From Tetrahymena elliotti 4EA (taxonomy: Eukaryota > Ciliophora > Oligohymenophorea > Hymenostomatida > Tetrahymenidae), in contig JH720305.1 in the NCBI GenBank assembly GCA_000231825.2, positions 632,748 to 696,747 of the forward strand: 64,000 nucleotides of DNA. The letters are read 5' to 3'. Below, piece after piece: positions 37,509 through 50,593 of this stretch (its first letter is position 1; every line of letters begins with the position of its first letter). Both the position numbers and the translations under genes were made by a program. Below the pieces are notes generated by a model that ran no database searches, was not told the origin of the DNA, and saw only the letters and a program-made list of their open reading frames with translations.

Positions 37509-38264
37509 GGAGATTTAAAGCACTTAATACATATATAAATAAACATGAAAAGTTTCTGAATATTATCTGATAAATATAAATGCTACTTCACGATTCATTC
37601 AGTTGATTGAAACAGATTAACTTAAATTAATAATCTTATCATAGCAACTATTATAGAAACTTTCATCTCCAAATATATAAAACTAAGTTACTTATAATTT
37701 CATTTCAAAAAAGTAAAATTAGATAGATAAACATCACAGACATCAATTATTTTTGTATAAATCAATCAATCCATCTAAACTAGTCTACAGATAATTAAAG
37801 ACTTAATTAGATGAATGCTGTAAGAAGAAGTTAATAACTCAAATATCTTAAATTAGTCAAAACAAACAGAAAGCAAAATACACTGTAGTGCTCCATTGTT
37901 AATTACTTGCTATATTCTACTAGCTCTAATATTTGTTAATAATCAATATAAATTAAAAATCTACAAGAATTCAATATTTAAAACAAGCCTTGAGTATTTC
38001 ATACATTGTTGAAACAAACAAACTAATAAACAAGCAAGCAAATAAAAATAAAATTTAGAAAGATGAGCTTTAATATGATAGTAATTATAAAAAACATTTA
38101 ATAATATAAAATAAAATTAATATTGTAAAATTTATATCAGCATTTGAGTTTATTGTCACCAACTAACTTCTTTACAGTTTTTTTACTTAATTTATTATTC
38201 ATTCATTTATTTAAGACAATTTTTCTCAAATACTTTTATTCTAAAAAGCTATGTTTGTTATTTC
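37509..38264. other. intergenic between convergent genes
   Basis: About 750 nt, A/T-rich, between the Tim-family stop and the minus-strand TPR gene stop. No gene seen. Confidence 0.6.
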
Positions 38265-41200
38265 TCAATTTTGCTTTTAATCTTATAAATCCGATGTTTT
38301 CAATTTCATTAATTTTCTTAATGATTTATGCAGAGTCTGGGACATTTTGGAAGCAGGTGATACTTATTTTGACCCTGTTCCATCTTAGCTAGATAGTTTA
38401 TTTCTTTCCATTCCAAGCTTCTGCAACTTGTAAGATCCAAAAGCCAAATCTATAAAAGTGGTAGCCTTTTTCACATCCCTCTTAACTGAAATCATCTATG
38501 TGCTCTTTGAAATATCTTAATAATTGTCTAAAAATTTAAGTCTTCTACTTCTGCTGTTTGATCTAATTAATAACCAAAAAAATTAATCGAAGTTTAATTT
38601 AGATAAATAATAATAATAATACCTGGTTTGGTATGACATAGATTAATTTTAACTAATATTCTATTATTAAGGACTTTGAAGAGAATTATTTCTAGTAAAG
38701 TAAGCACTATTGTTTCCTTTATTTTAGTTTTCTTCATTGACAAGTCTCCTTTCAAAAGGAGTTGATAATTCATTTATTTCCCTCTTTTCACTTCTCATTT
38801 TGGTATCAATTTATTCTATTTCAGCATTAATCACCTAATTAAGATTAAAACCATTACATTTTGTTTTAATTTGAAAAATAAATTTACTCTTTTGGCAATT
38901 TGTTAAGGAGTTAATCCTTATTATTTTTCAAAATCTACTCTTGATAAGCCAATTTTAGACTTAATAGAAGTTATATGAGAGTTCTTGTTGTCTGAGCCTC
39001 CATTTCTATTAGCAGTTTCTTTTAAATTCTTTAAGCTAATAACTGAATTCTTCTTACTGGCTAAAACTTGTTTCAAATTGATCTTGTAGTCTTCTGTGTC
39101 TTGTTCTTTAATAAGATTCTTTGCTAATCTTTAATTCTCAAGCTCTTAATAAAACAAATTAATTAATTAATTAAAATTTTAATTTCTATTTTATAAAAAT
39201 ACCTTTTTAAGCAGCCTTTTAGTTAGATAATTCTTATTTTAAGCTCTGTTTCATCTCATAATACTAATTTTTATTTAAAAAAATCATTTACTTTTCTTTT
39301 TTTTGTTAAATTTACACCAATTTCATTTTGCAAGAATTAATTTGTTGCAATTTTGATTTCATTAGGCTCTTTCTTATCGAAAGCTTCTTCACCTTAACGA
39401 AGCTTTTGTTTTTGCTTTTTTAGCTTAAGCAATTTAAATGCATTTGAAAACTCATCTTTATCAAAAGTTTCTTCCTTCATTACAATATTAATTCCCTTTT
39501 TAATTCTTAAAAATAATATAAAATAAATTTTAATTTTAAATAAAAATTTTTACAAATCGTATTCCAAATTGACGTTTTTTCTTTCATTTTATTAATGAAA
39601 TTTTTCATTAATTTTATCTCTGAAATAGTAATCGAGATTTTATACAATTTAAGGCTAATGATAAAATTAGTTTCTGAATTGTTATTTCTTTTCCTCTTCT
39701 ATTTTTGACTTATCTTGTAATTGATCAATATTTTCTGGTTTACTGTAGTAAATCATGCTGCTTTCATTAAAATCTTTTTTTAAAAAGCAAAAAAAAAATA
39801 GTAAAATTCATCATAAAAATAAAAATATTTACATTTATTTGTTGTAAGTACTTTAGGCTAATATGGTTAAGGTGTTGATCTTCTATTTTCTTACTATTTA
39901 TGAGGAGAGTGCTTAAAAGATTAAGGAGTAGATATTAAACCTATAGCTGTCATTGAACGAACTTAATGAACTCTTTCCCTTCTATGGTTAGGTGTGTAAG
40001 TTAAATCTACGTTCTTTAGAATTTCAGATTTATTTATGTTATTTTCTGATTGAATCCTTTATTATTGATCAAAAGGAACAAACTAAAAAAGCTATTATGG
40101 GGATGAATTAATGCTAGAAATTGCATTTTGATTAGGTGTTTTATTAGTTTAACTTAAACTTGTTCTTTATTATTTTTAACTTTGGCTTAAATTTATCATA
40201 GAAAAATTTTGACTGATGTTATTTTATGGAGTGTAAGTGCTATTCATTATTGACAAAATATTATTTTTCTTACCACCAGTTGAATTAAATTCTCTTATCC
40301 TTGGATCATTTGTCTTATACTAAGGATCAACTTTACATTTTTGAATAATAAATCAATACTAAAAAGAAGTTTAAAAAATATTTACTTTTGTACTTATTAG
40401 GTGTTTCATCCAGAATAAATTATCTTGACTTTATTTAAGTTGAATTCAAAGTACTTCCCTATTAATTTAAGCTGTGACTTGAATTCATAGACAAATTTCT
40501 TTTAGCCACAGACATTTAGTTATTGTTAATGACATTACTATTATTATTGCTATTATGAAAAGCACTAACTTTAAGTGGTATGCTACTAGTGTTATTACTG
40601 GTCTAAGGGAAATTAGTATAGCTAGCATTATTATTGAATTAGTTTACTTCAGAAACAATAGATTAACTCAAAAGCTAAGTAGTATGTTATTTGGGTACAA
40701 TGATAAATTAAGATTAATTTAATTCCTTAATATTATACTTTTCATAAAACAATTAACTGTAATATGAATAAAAATCTTCATTTTCAGTTTGGTTTTAGAC
40801 ATTTATCCTTCTTTTTTGTTGTCTTATTCCTAAAGCCTCATCCATAATTACATGAATCTCTCCTTCCTCTATAACTAGATCTTTATACTATTATAAGATA
40901 TTATATTAGTTAATAATTGATTAAATATAAATTTGATTATTTATTGGGTATCCTATACTATGAACGAGGTTTGAATCTTAAAAGAATTGATGAGAAAATA
41001 AACTCACATACATTTATAAATATTTTTGAATCGTTTAATTATAATACCTTGGTTTTAGCTTCATCGTTAGCTTTGAATATTAAACCTTGTATTTCTGAAT
41101 ATCCATTTAAATAAATTGAAGATAACCATTCAGCTAAATTCAAAGCCTCTAGGACTCTAGAAACATTTTCCTAATACTCTTCAGCAACACCGATATTATA

Positions 41201-42796
41201 CAAAAGGCAAACTGTTACCAAAATCTTTTGATATATATTTTATTTTAACAAAATTTATAAAAGTTTTAAGATAATTTACATTGTTCTACAGCTTTTTTTG
41301 TTCTTTCTTTCTATTTTTGACACTCATTTTTTATATTTTTTGAATTGACTCTCCACTACTTCTCATCAACATTTCTTTTTATAGATATTCTAATCCCTTA
41401 TCATAGTTTTTAACACATTCTTTCATGACACCTTACTATAAGTAGCAGTTTCCAATTTCTATGTATATTTTAGCAAACCAGTGGATAAGATCTTAATCCT
41501 AATTTAATAAATTTTATTTTTAAATATTCATTTAAATATTTTTTTTTCATTACTTTAGTTAGCTGTATTTTTTCAATGAGCTAGGTTGCTTTAAACAAAG
41601 AGGAGGAATATATTGAGTGATTTTCTGTCTTTTTACCATATCGAACCCATACTTAGAATGACAAAAAGTTTGCTTTAAAGAATTCGCTAAAATGAAAATT
41701 AACTATTTTTAAAGATGTTAAATTAATAAAGTATATTTGGATGGATAGAAATTAATTAAAAAGTCAGTAAAATTATATTTTGATGCATTAAACAATAGGA
41801 TCATTAAAATTAAGAGGGTTATTCATTTATTTATCTAATCAAAACAAGAATTACTCTGCTTTAGCACTTTTAGGTTTTGTTTCTTTTCATAAATTCTTTC
41901 CATTCTTTCTTAAATCAATTTTTGGTTATTTAATGGGGACATGTCTCTTATTTTTGAGATAGATCCATGTGGACTGTTTGCATCAGATTCTTCATCAACC
42001 TCTCTGATTTTATTTAAAGAGCTCTTCCTCTATTGAAGAGTAATAGCTGAGGTTGGATAATCATTAGAATTTTACATGAATCTTTTTTCGCTTTAAACTT
42101 ATTAAATTGCTTGTTATTCTAAGCTTCTTAAACTGTTTATCTAAGAAAAAGTATTTTAAGATCTATCTGTTAACAACCCATTATTATCTAAGTTTTCATC
42201 AAAAGACTCTTGTAACATTTCATCTTTATTTGTCAATAAATCATTGAGCACATTATACCAATTATCCAAAAGATAGGTTCCCCTTTCACACATTTTTTCC
42301 ATATTAGAAAGCTGAGATTTTGTCATCCCTACTTGAGAAAAATATCTCTTTGTAAGCTTTCTGAAACATTCAAAGTATCTTCTATAAAGCTTAATTTATT
42401 GATAAGGTGCAAAATTTATAGAAGAATTAGGACTCAAAAGCTTATGCATTCTCAAAATAGCCCTATGATATTTCCCCTTCATTTTAAAAAATATTTTACT
42501 CATCTCAAAAATGAACTTAAATTGATTGGACAATTCTCTAAAAAAAATTCATTGAAATTTATATTCAAAAAAAATCTATTTACCTCTTTTATATTATTGC
42601 TTAGATCATTAATTGCTTAATTTATGTCTTTAGAAGTTATAAAAGCAGAAGGCTTTGAGTAAAACGCTTAACTATTATGAGATAACTCAGATCCCTAAGG
42701 AGATACTAAATTTGATAAATTCTTGCCTTAAGGAGTCTAAAGATTAATAACAAGCTATTTCTTCTTAGACTCTAATGGAGTATCAGATATTTCCAT
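38265..42796 (-). CDS. large TPR and coiled-coil protein (1208 aa, 13 exons)
   Basis: Minus strand; ATG at 42796, TGA at 38265-38267. Exons (plus coordinates): 42584-42796, 41855-42515, 41554-41672, 41280-41498, 41048-41224, 40386-40887, 39833-40330, 39554-39773, 39316-39505, 39203-39263, 38888-39144, 38623-38834 and 38265-38562. Every phase agrees and the total is exactly 1209 codons. Residues about 70-290 are helical and polar. Residues about 290-465 contain TPR-like pairs (LIHWFAKIYIEIGNCYLQQG, MKECVKNYDKGLEYL; then LLYNIGVAEEYQ, VLEALNLAEWL). A long Asn/Ser/Gln-rich stretch follows (465-800), then a Lys/Glu/Gln coiled coil (about 800-1000) and a basic tail. Likely a scaffold protein; no enzyme domain. 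Domain order resembles the minus-strand TPR gene at 30.2-32.7 kb. Confidence 0.8.
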
Positions 42797-43452
42797 AACG
42801 CAAAAAACTTTATTTTAATTACTTGCTTAGAAAAAGCTTTATTTCTATTTTCACTTATTAAAAATTATAAATTATTAATATTAATTTATTTAGATATATA
42901 TTCCATATAATCACATATCTAACATTATCATCATTAAGCACCAAACGATATATTATAATATTTAATTACATTTCTTCAAATAAAAATGTTAAAAATAGCA
43001 TTTTTCTGTCAAAATATTGATAAAATTATTCTATTTAAATAATAATAAATATTTTTGAAAAAAGATCAAGTAAAAAATGTTCTCCTATGTCTGATTTAAT
43101 TTTATTTGAAATAATATTTAGTATATATATTATGTTTAAATATTTGATACAGTAAATCAATGGTTAACTCTTAAATAATACTAATGATATATTTAAAATA
43201 GTTTATAGTATCTTGTAATAATAGTGAATTTTAAAATTAGAAAATGCAAATAAATGGTTAATTATACTGATATTGTTGTATAAAAATATGTATGTTCTGA
43301 CTGAATATTTCAAACCAAATTATTTATAAAAAGCATCTACTCTTATTTGCCCCAAAAAATTAATAAAGATATCTTTTACTAAATAATAAACTTATTTTTA
43401 ACACTTTCAGTTTGTTTAAAAGCACAATAATTTTTAAGAACCACATAACAAA
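42797..43452. other. intergenic between divergent genes
   Basis: About 650 nt of A/T-rich DNA that should hold two divergent promoters. No element is recognised. Confidence 0.6.
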
Positions 43453-44063
43453 ATGGATGAAAAAAAGTAGAAAAAAATGAAGACCTAGAGAGATTATTAT
43501 TAATGATGTTCATATTATTTTAAATAGGGAAACAAGGGTTAAGTTAACAAACTATGAAGCATTTTTGATTATTGAAGAATAAGTGGAAAAGTAGAAATAA
43601 GAAAATTTGTTTTCAGCAAAAAATACTTAAATGACTTAATAAGTATTTAGCATAAATTGATTTTATCAAGAATTTTATTTTGAATAACTTTTTTTCATTT
43701 AATGACTTTGTTTTGATGTAAAAATTAAATAGCTTTACGAATATCTAGACTCTTAGCCTAAATACATTTTGAATTCTAAATTAGTAAATGAATTAAAAAC
43801 TCTTTTGCTCCAATTCTCTCTCACATAAAATGAACTAATATAAATTTTTAATGCTCTTCCTTTCAGAGAAATAGATTTGCAACTTGTAAAATATTTTTAT
43901 TTTTTATTATAAAGCTTATTTAAAATAATTCTAGATAGTAGAAAGCTGCGATACTAAGTTAGATGAAAAGAACATTGAAGCTATTATTAAAAAGTGTGAA
44001 TAAATTAGGGATTAACAATAAAAAGAATAAGCAACCAATAATAACAATAATATTGAAAATTGA
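43453..44063 (+). CDS. Rpb4/RPC9-like RNA polymerase III subunit (CRCP family)
   Basis: Exons 43453-43466, 43528-43642, 43733-43885 and 43935-44063 encode 136 residues. Diagnostic features of the RPC9/CRCP branch of the Rpb4 fold are present: an N-terminal LTNYEAFLIIEEQ (family pattern L.NYE.L..L), a helical middle, and a C-terminal IFNALPFREIDLQLIVESCD followed by LDEKNIEAIIKKCE, matching the NLRP...E..LIVE signature of HRDC-like Rpb4 proteins. In Pol III, RPC9 pairs with RPC8 to form the stalk used in initiation. The first exon is only 14 nt. The reading frame shows it is needed, since without it there is a TGA upstream of the conserved part. Length is as expected. Confidence 0.8.
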
Positions 44064-44551
44064 AATATTTTCTCTGTATTTTTAAATTTATATTGATAAT
44101 AATAAATTATTTTAAAAATCACTCCAATATCTTTTAACTAAACAGCAAATATATTATTTTATTTTGTTTGATTCAATTAATTTTAAAATAATATCAATTC
44201 AAATTGCACTTGTTTCAAAATAATATTTGAATAATTTTTAAATAAATAAAGTATTAAAATATTTAAATTTTATAAATTAATCTATTATCTTTTTAAACAT
44301 TTTTAATAAAGAAATAAAAAGATTAGAAATATTGCTAAAAAGAATTAATAAAAATAAAATTAAAGTTAAAAAAAGATATTTAACTAATTTAAAATATAAA
44401 TTAATGTTAAATAAAGAAAGGGTGATAATTTAAGAAGTAGTTTTAAGAATTTTTGATACAAATATATAAAATAAACCAACAAATATTAAGTGTAAATATA
44501 TATAATTTTAATTAGTAGTAGTAAAAGTTTTTCATTCAGAAATAGTTAAAA
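44064..44551. other. intergenic between convergent genes
   Basis: About 490 nt, almost entirely A/T, no feature seen. Confidence 0.65.
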
Positions 44552-45541
44552 TCATTTCTATTTTCTAATTTATTTTTGAATTGGGAGACATGTTTTTTAC
44601 TTAATTCCGGTTTGACTGTCTATTTGACTGCTTTAAGAAGAGTTTTTTACAGAATTTGAATAGAAATAAGAAGGTTTTTTTAAAAAAGGATTAGACATAG
44701 TTATTGGCTAATTTAAAAGTTTTGAAGGTTTTGGAATTTCAAATCTTTTATTGAAAAATGAAGGGCAATAGGTAATTTATGGTTTACTTTAAGAATTATA
44801 TGAAATTGGAAATAAATTTCTTTAATTTTGTAAAGAAGATTAATTACAATGATATAAATTAATGTTGGGACAGGATTTTTATTAACTGAAATTATTTTCA
44901 GTATTTAATAAATTATTTTATTATTTAGGATTCAACATCGATGGGTCTAAAATTTAATCAAGAAATAACTCTGTCGATAATCTTTCTTTTGCATCGTTTT
45001 CTGATTAATCTTATGTAGAAGTTAAACTGATTTAATCAAATGAAATATTTTAGGTGTCTTTTTGAGCAATAGGTGTTTTGTGAGGAGAATATGGTTAGAG
45101 AGAAACATAGATAATGTCTGAAATAGAAACACTATCATCTAATTAAAACATTTTTTGATTTAAAGTTGAAATGTAAATACGAGAATCAATATTTAATTAT
45201 TTTCTTATCAAATTGAGTAAAAATTTAACTTTTAATGTAGACTAATTCTTAGGTTATCTTAAAATTAGTTCATAAGAATTATTTTCAAAAATAAAATTTA
45301 AGATTTTTTCAACATATCTTTCTTTTAACTACAAAATGACTTAACTGTAATTGTAAATAAACTGATTATCTAAAGCAGACACATTTAAAATTTAAACAGG
45401 AGTCATGTAAACTTTAAATTGTAAATAATTTTCTAAATCTTCAATTGAAATCTTGTTTTGAGAAAATAAATTGTCATTAATAATTTCAATGCGATTAAAA
45501 TCTTTTTCAAAAGATAATTTGGCATAAATAAAGAATTACAT
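44552..45541 (-). CDS. intronless protein of unknown function (329 aa)
   Basis: A single open frame of 330 codons from ATG at 45541 to TGA at 44552-44554. The first 165 residues are well-mixed and look folded, with two similar blocks: FIYAKLSFEKDFNRIEI...LNVSALDN and LKVKFLLNLIRKQLNI, then RIYISTLNQKMFQLDDSVSI. The second resembles a ubiquitin-like beta-grasp outline (strand, strand, helix, then L-D-D before a short helix), but this is only a shape match. The C-terminal half is Ser/Asn/Gln/Pro-rich and probably disordered. No signal peptide or membrane segment. Family unknown. Confidence 0.6.
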
Positions 45542-46379
45542 TTTTAGTATTTTTTTTTAATTTATTTTTTTATTATTTGTTTGATTGAATTAATAATTAT
45601 ACTTATTATCTGATTAGCTCTGCTTTTAAACTTATTTTTAATCATCAAGTAGACACAAAAATTATGAATTTTGTATATTTAGTCTTAATGTCTCTATCAG
45701 AATTGATAACTTTGTCTATATTAATTGTTTAATTTATATCTAAATATGCAATCATGATAATATCATTAATTAGTCTTATCAGGTAATACTAAAAAAATAA
45801 AATAGATAAAAACTGAAAACTATTTTAATACTGCTTGCTGGTTGGTCTAAAGCAAATCTAAAACAATTAAGTAAAATCTTTACTAATTTAAAAACAAAGA
45901 GACTTCTCCTAAGTTTTTAAAAAAATTAAGATTTTTGAAAAATCATTTTTCATTCAATTTTCTAATTAAATTTTTATAAACTATGAATTTAAGTGTTTCA
46001 CTTGTCTTTCTTTTTAAGGTAAAAAAAAATTAGATAAAATATTTATTTCATCTTGAATTTTAGAATAAATTATCACCTTTTTTTAGTTTTGAATATGAAT
46101 ATATTTTCTTCAATACAATTTTAAATATTAATTATGATAAAAAATACTTTATTCAAACAAGAAAAGAATAGAAATATTTTTATGAACAAAAACAAAAAAA
46201 TTGCTCTAGTTTCTAATTAAAAGAAAATTTTTTTGAAAAAATATACTCCATGGCTTTTTGTTTAATTTATTAAAGACTTTAGTAAAATTAAAAATTAGCT
46301 AAAGAGGTTGAACAGATAATAAAAATAAATAATTGTTGAGAAAAAAAAATTGGCAAAAATCAAAGAATTAATCTTAAAA
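45542..46379. other. intergenic, AT-rich
   Basis: About 840 nt between divergent features. A short minus-strand frame near 45660-45790 translates to a coding-like peptide of about 45 residues but has no supporting structure. Otherwise A/T-rich. Confidence 0.55.
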
Positions 46380-47934
46380 ATGTTGTAAGTAGAACATTAA
46401 GAATAAAGATAAATGATTCAATGTAAAATACATAAAGGACTTTAAATTTCATTTTTTAGTACAGATGTATACACTAATTAAAATTAAGTAGCATTTTGTC
46501 CCAAATGTATACCATCAAATCTTTTATAAGGAAAATATTTATTGTATTTTAAACAATTGGCCTATTGTTAAAGATGAGAAAACGCTTCATACATTACAAA
46601 ATATCATTTAAGAGAAAAGAGACTTCGATGAGGAAATGCAAATAATTGAAATTTTTATTGATGTATTGTAGTATAAATTAAACTAAAAATTAGTCAAAAC
46701 GAAAAAGATGTTCTAAATAAATTGTATGAAAACTTACTTAACCAGGAAGCAATAACTAATTTCTAAATACAATGAAATAGCATAAAAGCAAAGTTTTAAA
46801 GACTCTTTAAAATTGATGATGGAAGGTAATGAAAAAGGATTAGGACAAATAGAAAATATCATCAGAAATTCCTATACTAAAAAAAGAGAAAACCAACAAA
46901 TTCTTGAAGAACAAATAAAATAATTCTAAGATAATTAGAGTTTTTTATAATTAGATTTTCCTCAGGTAATATAAAAAAAGTTATTCCAAAACATCAAGTT
47001 AATAAAAAAAAATTTACTTTGCAAAAAGGTAGAATAAAAAAATTCTTTAGAAGAATTAAAGAATTATCTTTCTTAGTGTACTTAAGTATTTGATTAGTGA
47101 AATGATTACATAGAAAAATAAAAATTTCGTGAGTTGTCAAATGAATAATTTGAATTTATAATTAAAACAGCAGAATTTTAAAGCAAATATAGTTAGTAAA
47201 TTAGATACAAATAACTTAGAAATTAATAACCTCAAGAAAGTTTTGGAATAAATCTACAAACTAAAAAATGAAAATTTGGAATTTTTATCAGAATACGAAA
47301 AAAAGTAGAAAGAATAAATAGTTGGTTTATTCACACAATACATATAATAAATAGATGCTACAGAAAAATATTAATTTATCAAGTCAAAAATAGATTAATG
47401 TAATCTTACTCATTAAATTATCAAACGAATTAAAGATGGGTTTTTAAAAGTTAAATCAGTCAATCCTCTGCTTTCTGTTTAATTTTAAACTGAAAAATCT
47501 ATTGATCCTTCTAAAAAGTATACCTTATAGTTTTAAACCATTTAAAAATGAAGAAAGTAGCTTTTATATAGCAATAAGATTTCTTAAGAAATCATAATGT
47601 CATAAACTTTGGCTTGACTTTGATAATATAAATAATACAAGTTTATATTTTCTAATTCTAATAAAAATAAATTCAATAAATGCAAAAGAGGCTCTTTTGT
47701 GATAGCCTTATTAATCACTCTGAATAAATGAGAAAATCGGAAGTATAATTTTGTTTACAAGAGAAATTCTTCTAAATAGCTGATTATCCTGAATATAATA
47801 ATATCTCTTAAGCTGATGATAACGAGATGGAAACTTATAAGCCAACACTAGACTATGTTTTCTGCATTAAGCGCTATTCTATCAGATCTATTAAAATTTT
47901 AAAGTTTACTGAAGAATAATGTTTTTTATATTGA
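46380..47934 (+). pseudogene. broken gene: N-terminal Cys/His domain plus long coiled coil, many frameshifts
   Basis: Coding-like segments follow each other in different frames without usable introns. Segment 1 (from ATG 46380) has a Cys/His cluster (QCKIHKGLQ...FCPKCI), like a B-box or related zinc site. The frame then jumps so that NNWPIVKDEKTL and a long coiled coil follow. After a region near 46970-47030 that could be a normal intron come SLEELKNYLSQC, another shift, then KYLISEM...LDTNNLEINNLKKVLEQ and IDQCNLTHQIIKRIKDGFLKV. More shifts occur near 47550 and 47690, ending with IADYPEYNNISQADDNEMETY to TGA at 47932-47934. At least four frame changes are needed, so it is a pseudogene of a Cys/His-plus-coiled-coil protein, or far less likely a very poorly sequenced stretch. 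Confidence 0.7.
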
Positions 47935-48473
47935 AAAAAAAGAAATTATTGAGTGTCTTGAATAAATTAAAAAAATAAGAATATAACTTTTTATTATGTA
48001 AACAAGAAATTATGTTAAAAAAATAATTTTTTGACTGTTTTTATTTCGAATTTTTTAAACTTCTCTAAAATTTTCTTTTAATTTTTAAATAAAAAGCTGC
48101 ACTAAAATTAAAGTTTTTTATTTTCTATTTTAAATTTTGTACATTTAGATGTAAATAATAGTATGTTATTGACTTGTCCAAGTAAAATAAACATTTTAAT
48201 ATCTAATTGAAAATTCAAAGAGTCAATTGACTTTAAAAATAAATAATTTAAATAAAATCAAATTTAGATAAATAAACACATTTATAATTATGATATTAAT
48301 TTTAATTCAATTTTAGATAAATTAATTTAAAGAAGGCTGTAACAAATGTAAAATATCTACAACTACCTTAAAGTACTTATTGACATATTGTAAATATAAT
48401 TCCTTTTAAAAGTATTAAACCAAGAAAATCTTTTATATCTATCAAGTTGTATGTTTAAAACTCTCATAAAATT
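47935..48473. other. intergenic, AT-rich
   Basis: About 540 nt between the pseudogene and the stop of the minus-strand receptor gene. Nothing recognised. Confidence 0.65.
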
Positions 48474-49409
48474 TCAAAATTCATTTAGAGTATCATCTTA
48501 ATCAATAGTCAAGAATTAAGATGAAGAATGAGATTCAGCAAATTAATCTTATTCTTATTCTATTTATTTGATCTCTGATTTTTGTTTTTTATGACAAAGA
48601 TTTATTGAGAGAAAACCATAAACTATTGAATTCAGAAATCCATTTAATACTCCAAGTTATAAATCAAATTCATTGAGCCAAAATACTTGATTTCCACTTG
48701 TGACTAATTCATAACATCTTTCAAACATAATCCAAACCCAAGAAAAAATCAAAATAGTTGGGTACATGATTAGACTTTTTATATTAACCAAGTAAATTTG
48801 ATCTTTATTTTTATAAAACTCAAACAAGATTCTAATCACAAAAAAAACCTCAAGTAATATAGTTGTAACAAAGGGTATAAAAGATAAAACTATTTTTAGT
48901 ATCATACCGATTGTATCATAAGACCCTTAACTATAACTCTTTACAATTAGAAAGCACATTATATCTTATAATGGTTCAGTATGGCCATAATTACTTGTAG
49001 TTAAAGGAATTAATGCTATAATTATAGGTAAACCAATAGTAAATTTAGAGTAGTGTAATATTGGGTTTTTATGTCTTATTTATTTTTTTCTAATAAAGTA
49101 AGAGTATAGTACCCAAGAAATTATCAAAGAGCTAAAAAACATACCATTTGTTCCGAATAACTTTAGAAATGCTTGAATTTTGCATATAGAATCTCCCACT
49201 TGGGCATTTTCTTCAATAAGCTGATATACTAATGGTAATATGTAATTTAAGCTCAAAACAAAGTCAAAAAAAAAGATAGAAAAGACTAATTTAAATGCAT
49301 AAGTTCTTGACTATTTAGAGTAAAAAAAATAAAATATTAAAACTCCAGTTGGTGTGCAAGACAAAAGCGAGCAGAAAAATAGCGATAATGCTTCTAGATC
49401 TTAACCCAT
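48474..49409 (-). CDS. seven-TM receptor, cAMP-receptor-like (GPCR class E type)
   Basis: One uninterrupted frame of 312 codons from ATG at 49409 to TGA at 48474-48476, giving 311 residues. Seven hydrophobic segments are visible: LSLFFCSLLSCTPTGVLIFY; FKLVFSIFFFDFVLSLNYIL; a third after the conserved-looking SICKIQAFLKLFGTNGMFF (Cys plus helix with a W before the cytosolic loop, ISWVLYSYFI); IGLPIIIALIP; ILKIVLSFIPFVTTILLEV; MYPTILIFSWVWIMF; and a last one near NGFLNSIVYGFLS, with N..N.xxYG as in cAMP-receptor-type GPCRs. The short cytosolic tail is Ser/Glu/Gln-rich. Expected to sit in the plasma membrane and signal through G proteins; the ligand is unknown. Confidence 0.75.
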
Positions 49410-50593
49410 TTATTCACTTCAAAACTAATTTTGTTTTATTTAAGAATTATTTAGTGATATCTTAGAGAAAAAATTTACTACTTTTTATTTGAAATATTCA
49501 ATAATTTGTATAATTTAAATTGATGAATAAAAACTTGAAGTTAGAAATCTACTGTTAAAACAGTGTAACAAAATAAACTTTTTTGAAGAAAGTGTAAAGC
49601 TATTTCTTTTATTTGTGTAATTGTCACTTAAAATTACCCACATATTTAGTTTTTAATCTAATTTTTTAACTCTATAAATAGAATATAATACTACTGAAAT
49701 AAGAGTGTAACTAAACATTTTTGTAAAGTTTAAATAGAAAAATAGAATATTTAAATTTCAAGTAAGTTATTCTAATTCTTTACAATCTAACTTTTATTTG
49801 TGGAATAAATTTAATCTTTAAAAATAATAAATATTATAAAAAGCAACAAAAGTTTCAAATTGGTTAAAATATAATTTATTTTAAAATTTATTTCTAAATT
49901 ATTAATAATAATTTAAATGAATTATTAAAATAACCTAATTTATAAATAAATTTTAAAATAAAAAAACTAAACTTATTAAATGACTCCTAAAAAATATATT
50001 TCATAAGAAAAAAAATGAGTTTATCTTTTAAAAGTGACGTGACTATTAAAAAATAAACCTCAAATAATAAACATAATCAAAAAAATTAAATTATTTTGTA
50101 AATGACTTATGAATGCTTAAAATCTTTATCTTTAACTTTACTATGAACTTTAATTAACTCTAATTCAAAGTGAAAAAATAACATTAAAATGTTATTTATT
50201 TATTTAGATTAGATTTTTTAAAAATATTTAAAAATCTAATTTTAATTTATCAACATAAAATTAAATAAATAAAAATTTAAATATGTCTAATAAAATACAT
50301 ACATAAAATTTTATTTTAGAAAAGCAGAAAAATAAATATTCTATTTTGAAAAAAAGAAACAAATAAATTTATATTTTTGATGAATATTTTTTATCTCTGA
50401 AAAGGAATCTTTAAATAATAACAAATTATATTTTCAGCCAAATTTTTTAAATAAGATTTACATAGTTTTTAATTAGATTTAATATTTATCAAATAAATTT
50501 TAAATATTGAGATTAGTTCTATTGAATTTATCTTGAATTTTCTGTTTAAGATAATTATTATTAATTAATAAATTATGTAAATTAAATTCAATT
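49410..50593. other. intergenic between divergent genes
   Basis: About 1.2 kb of A/T-rich DNA with the promoters of two divergent 7TM genes. No open frame or element is recognised. Confidence 0.65.

Noticed and set aside
38144..38392. Plus-strand frame of 82 codons over the end of the minus-strand TPR gene
   Set aside because: It is the antisense shadow of the last TPR exons, whose phases and composition are consistent.
45660..45790. Small minus-strand coding-like peptide (about 45 codons, ending LNDIIMIAYLD... with stop)
   Set aside because: No ATG context, splice site or neighbouring exon links it to a gene. Too short to support.
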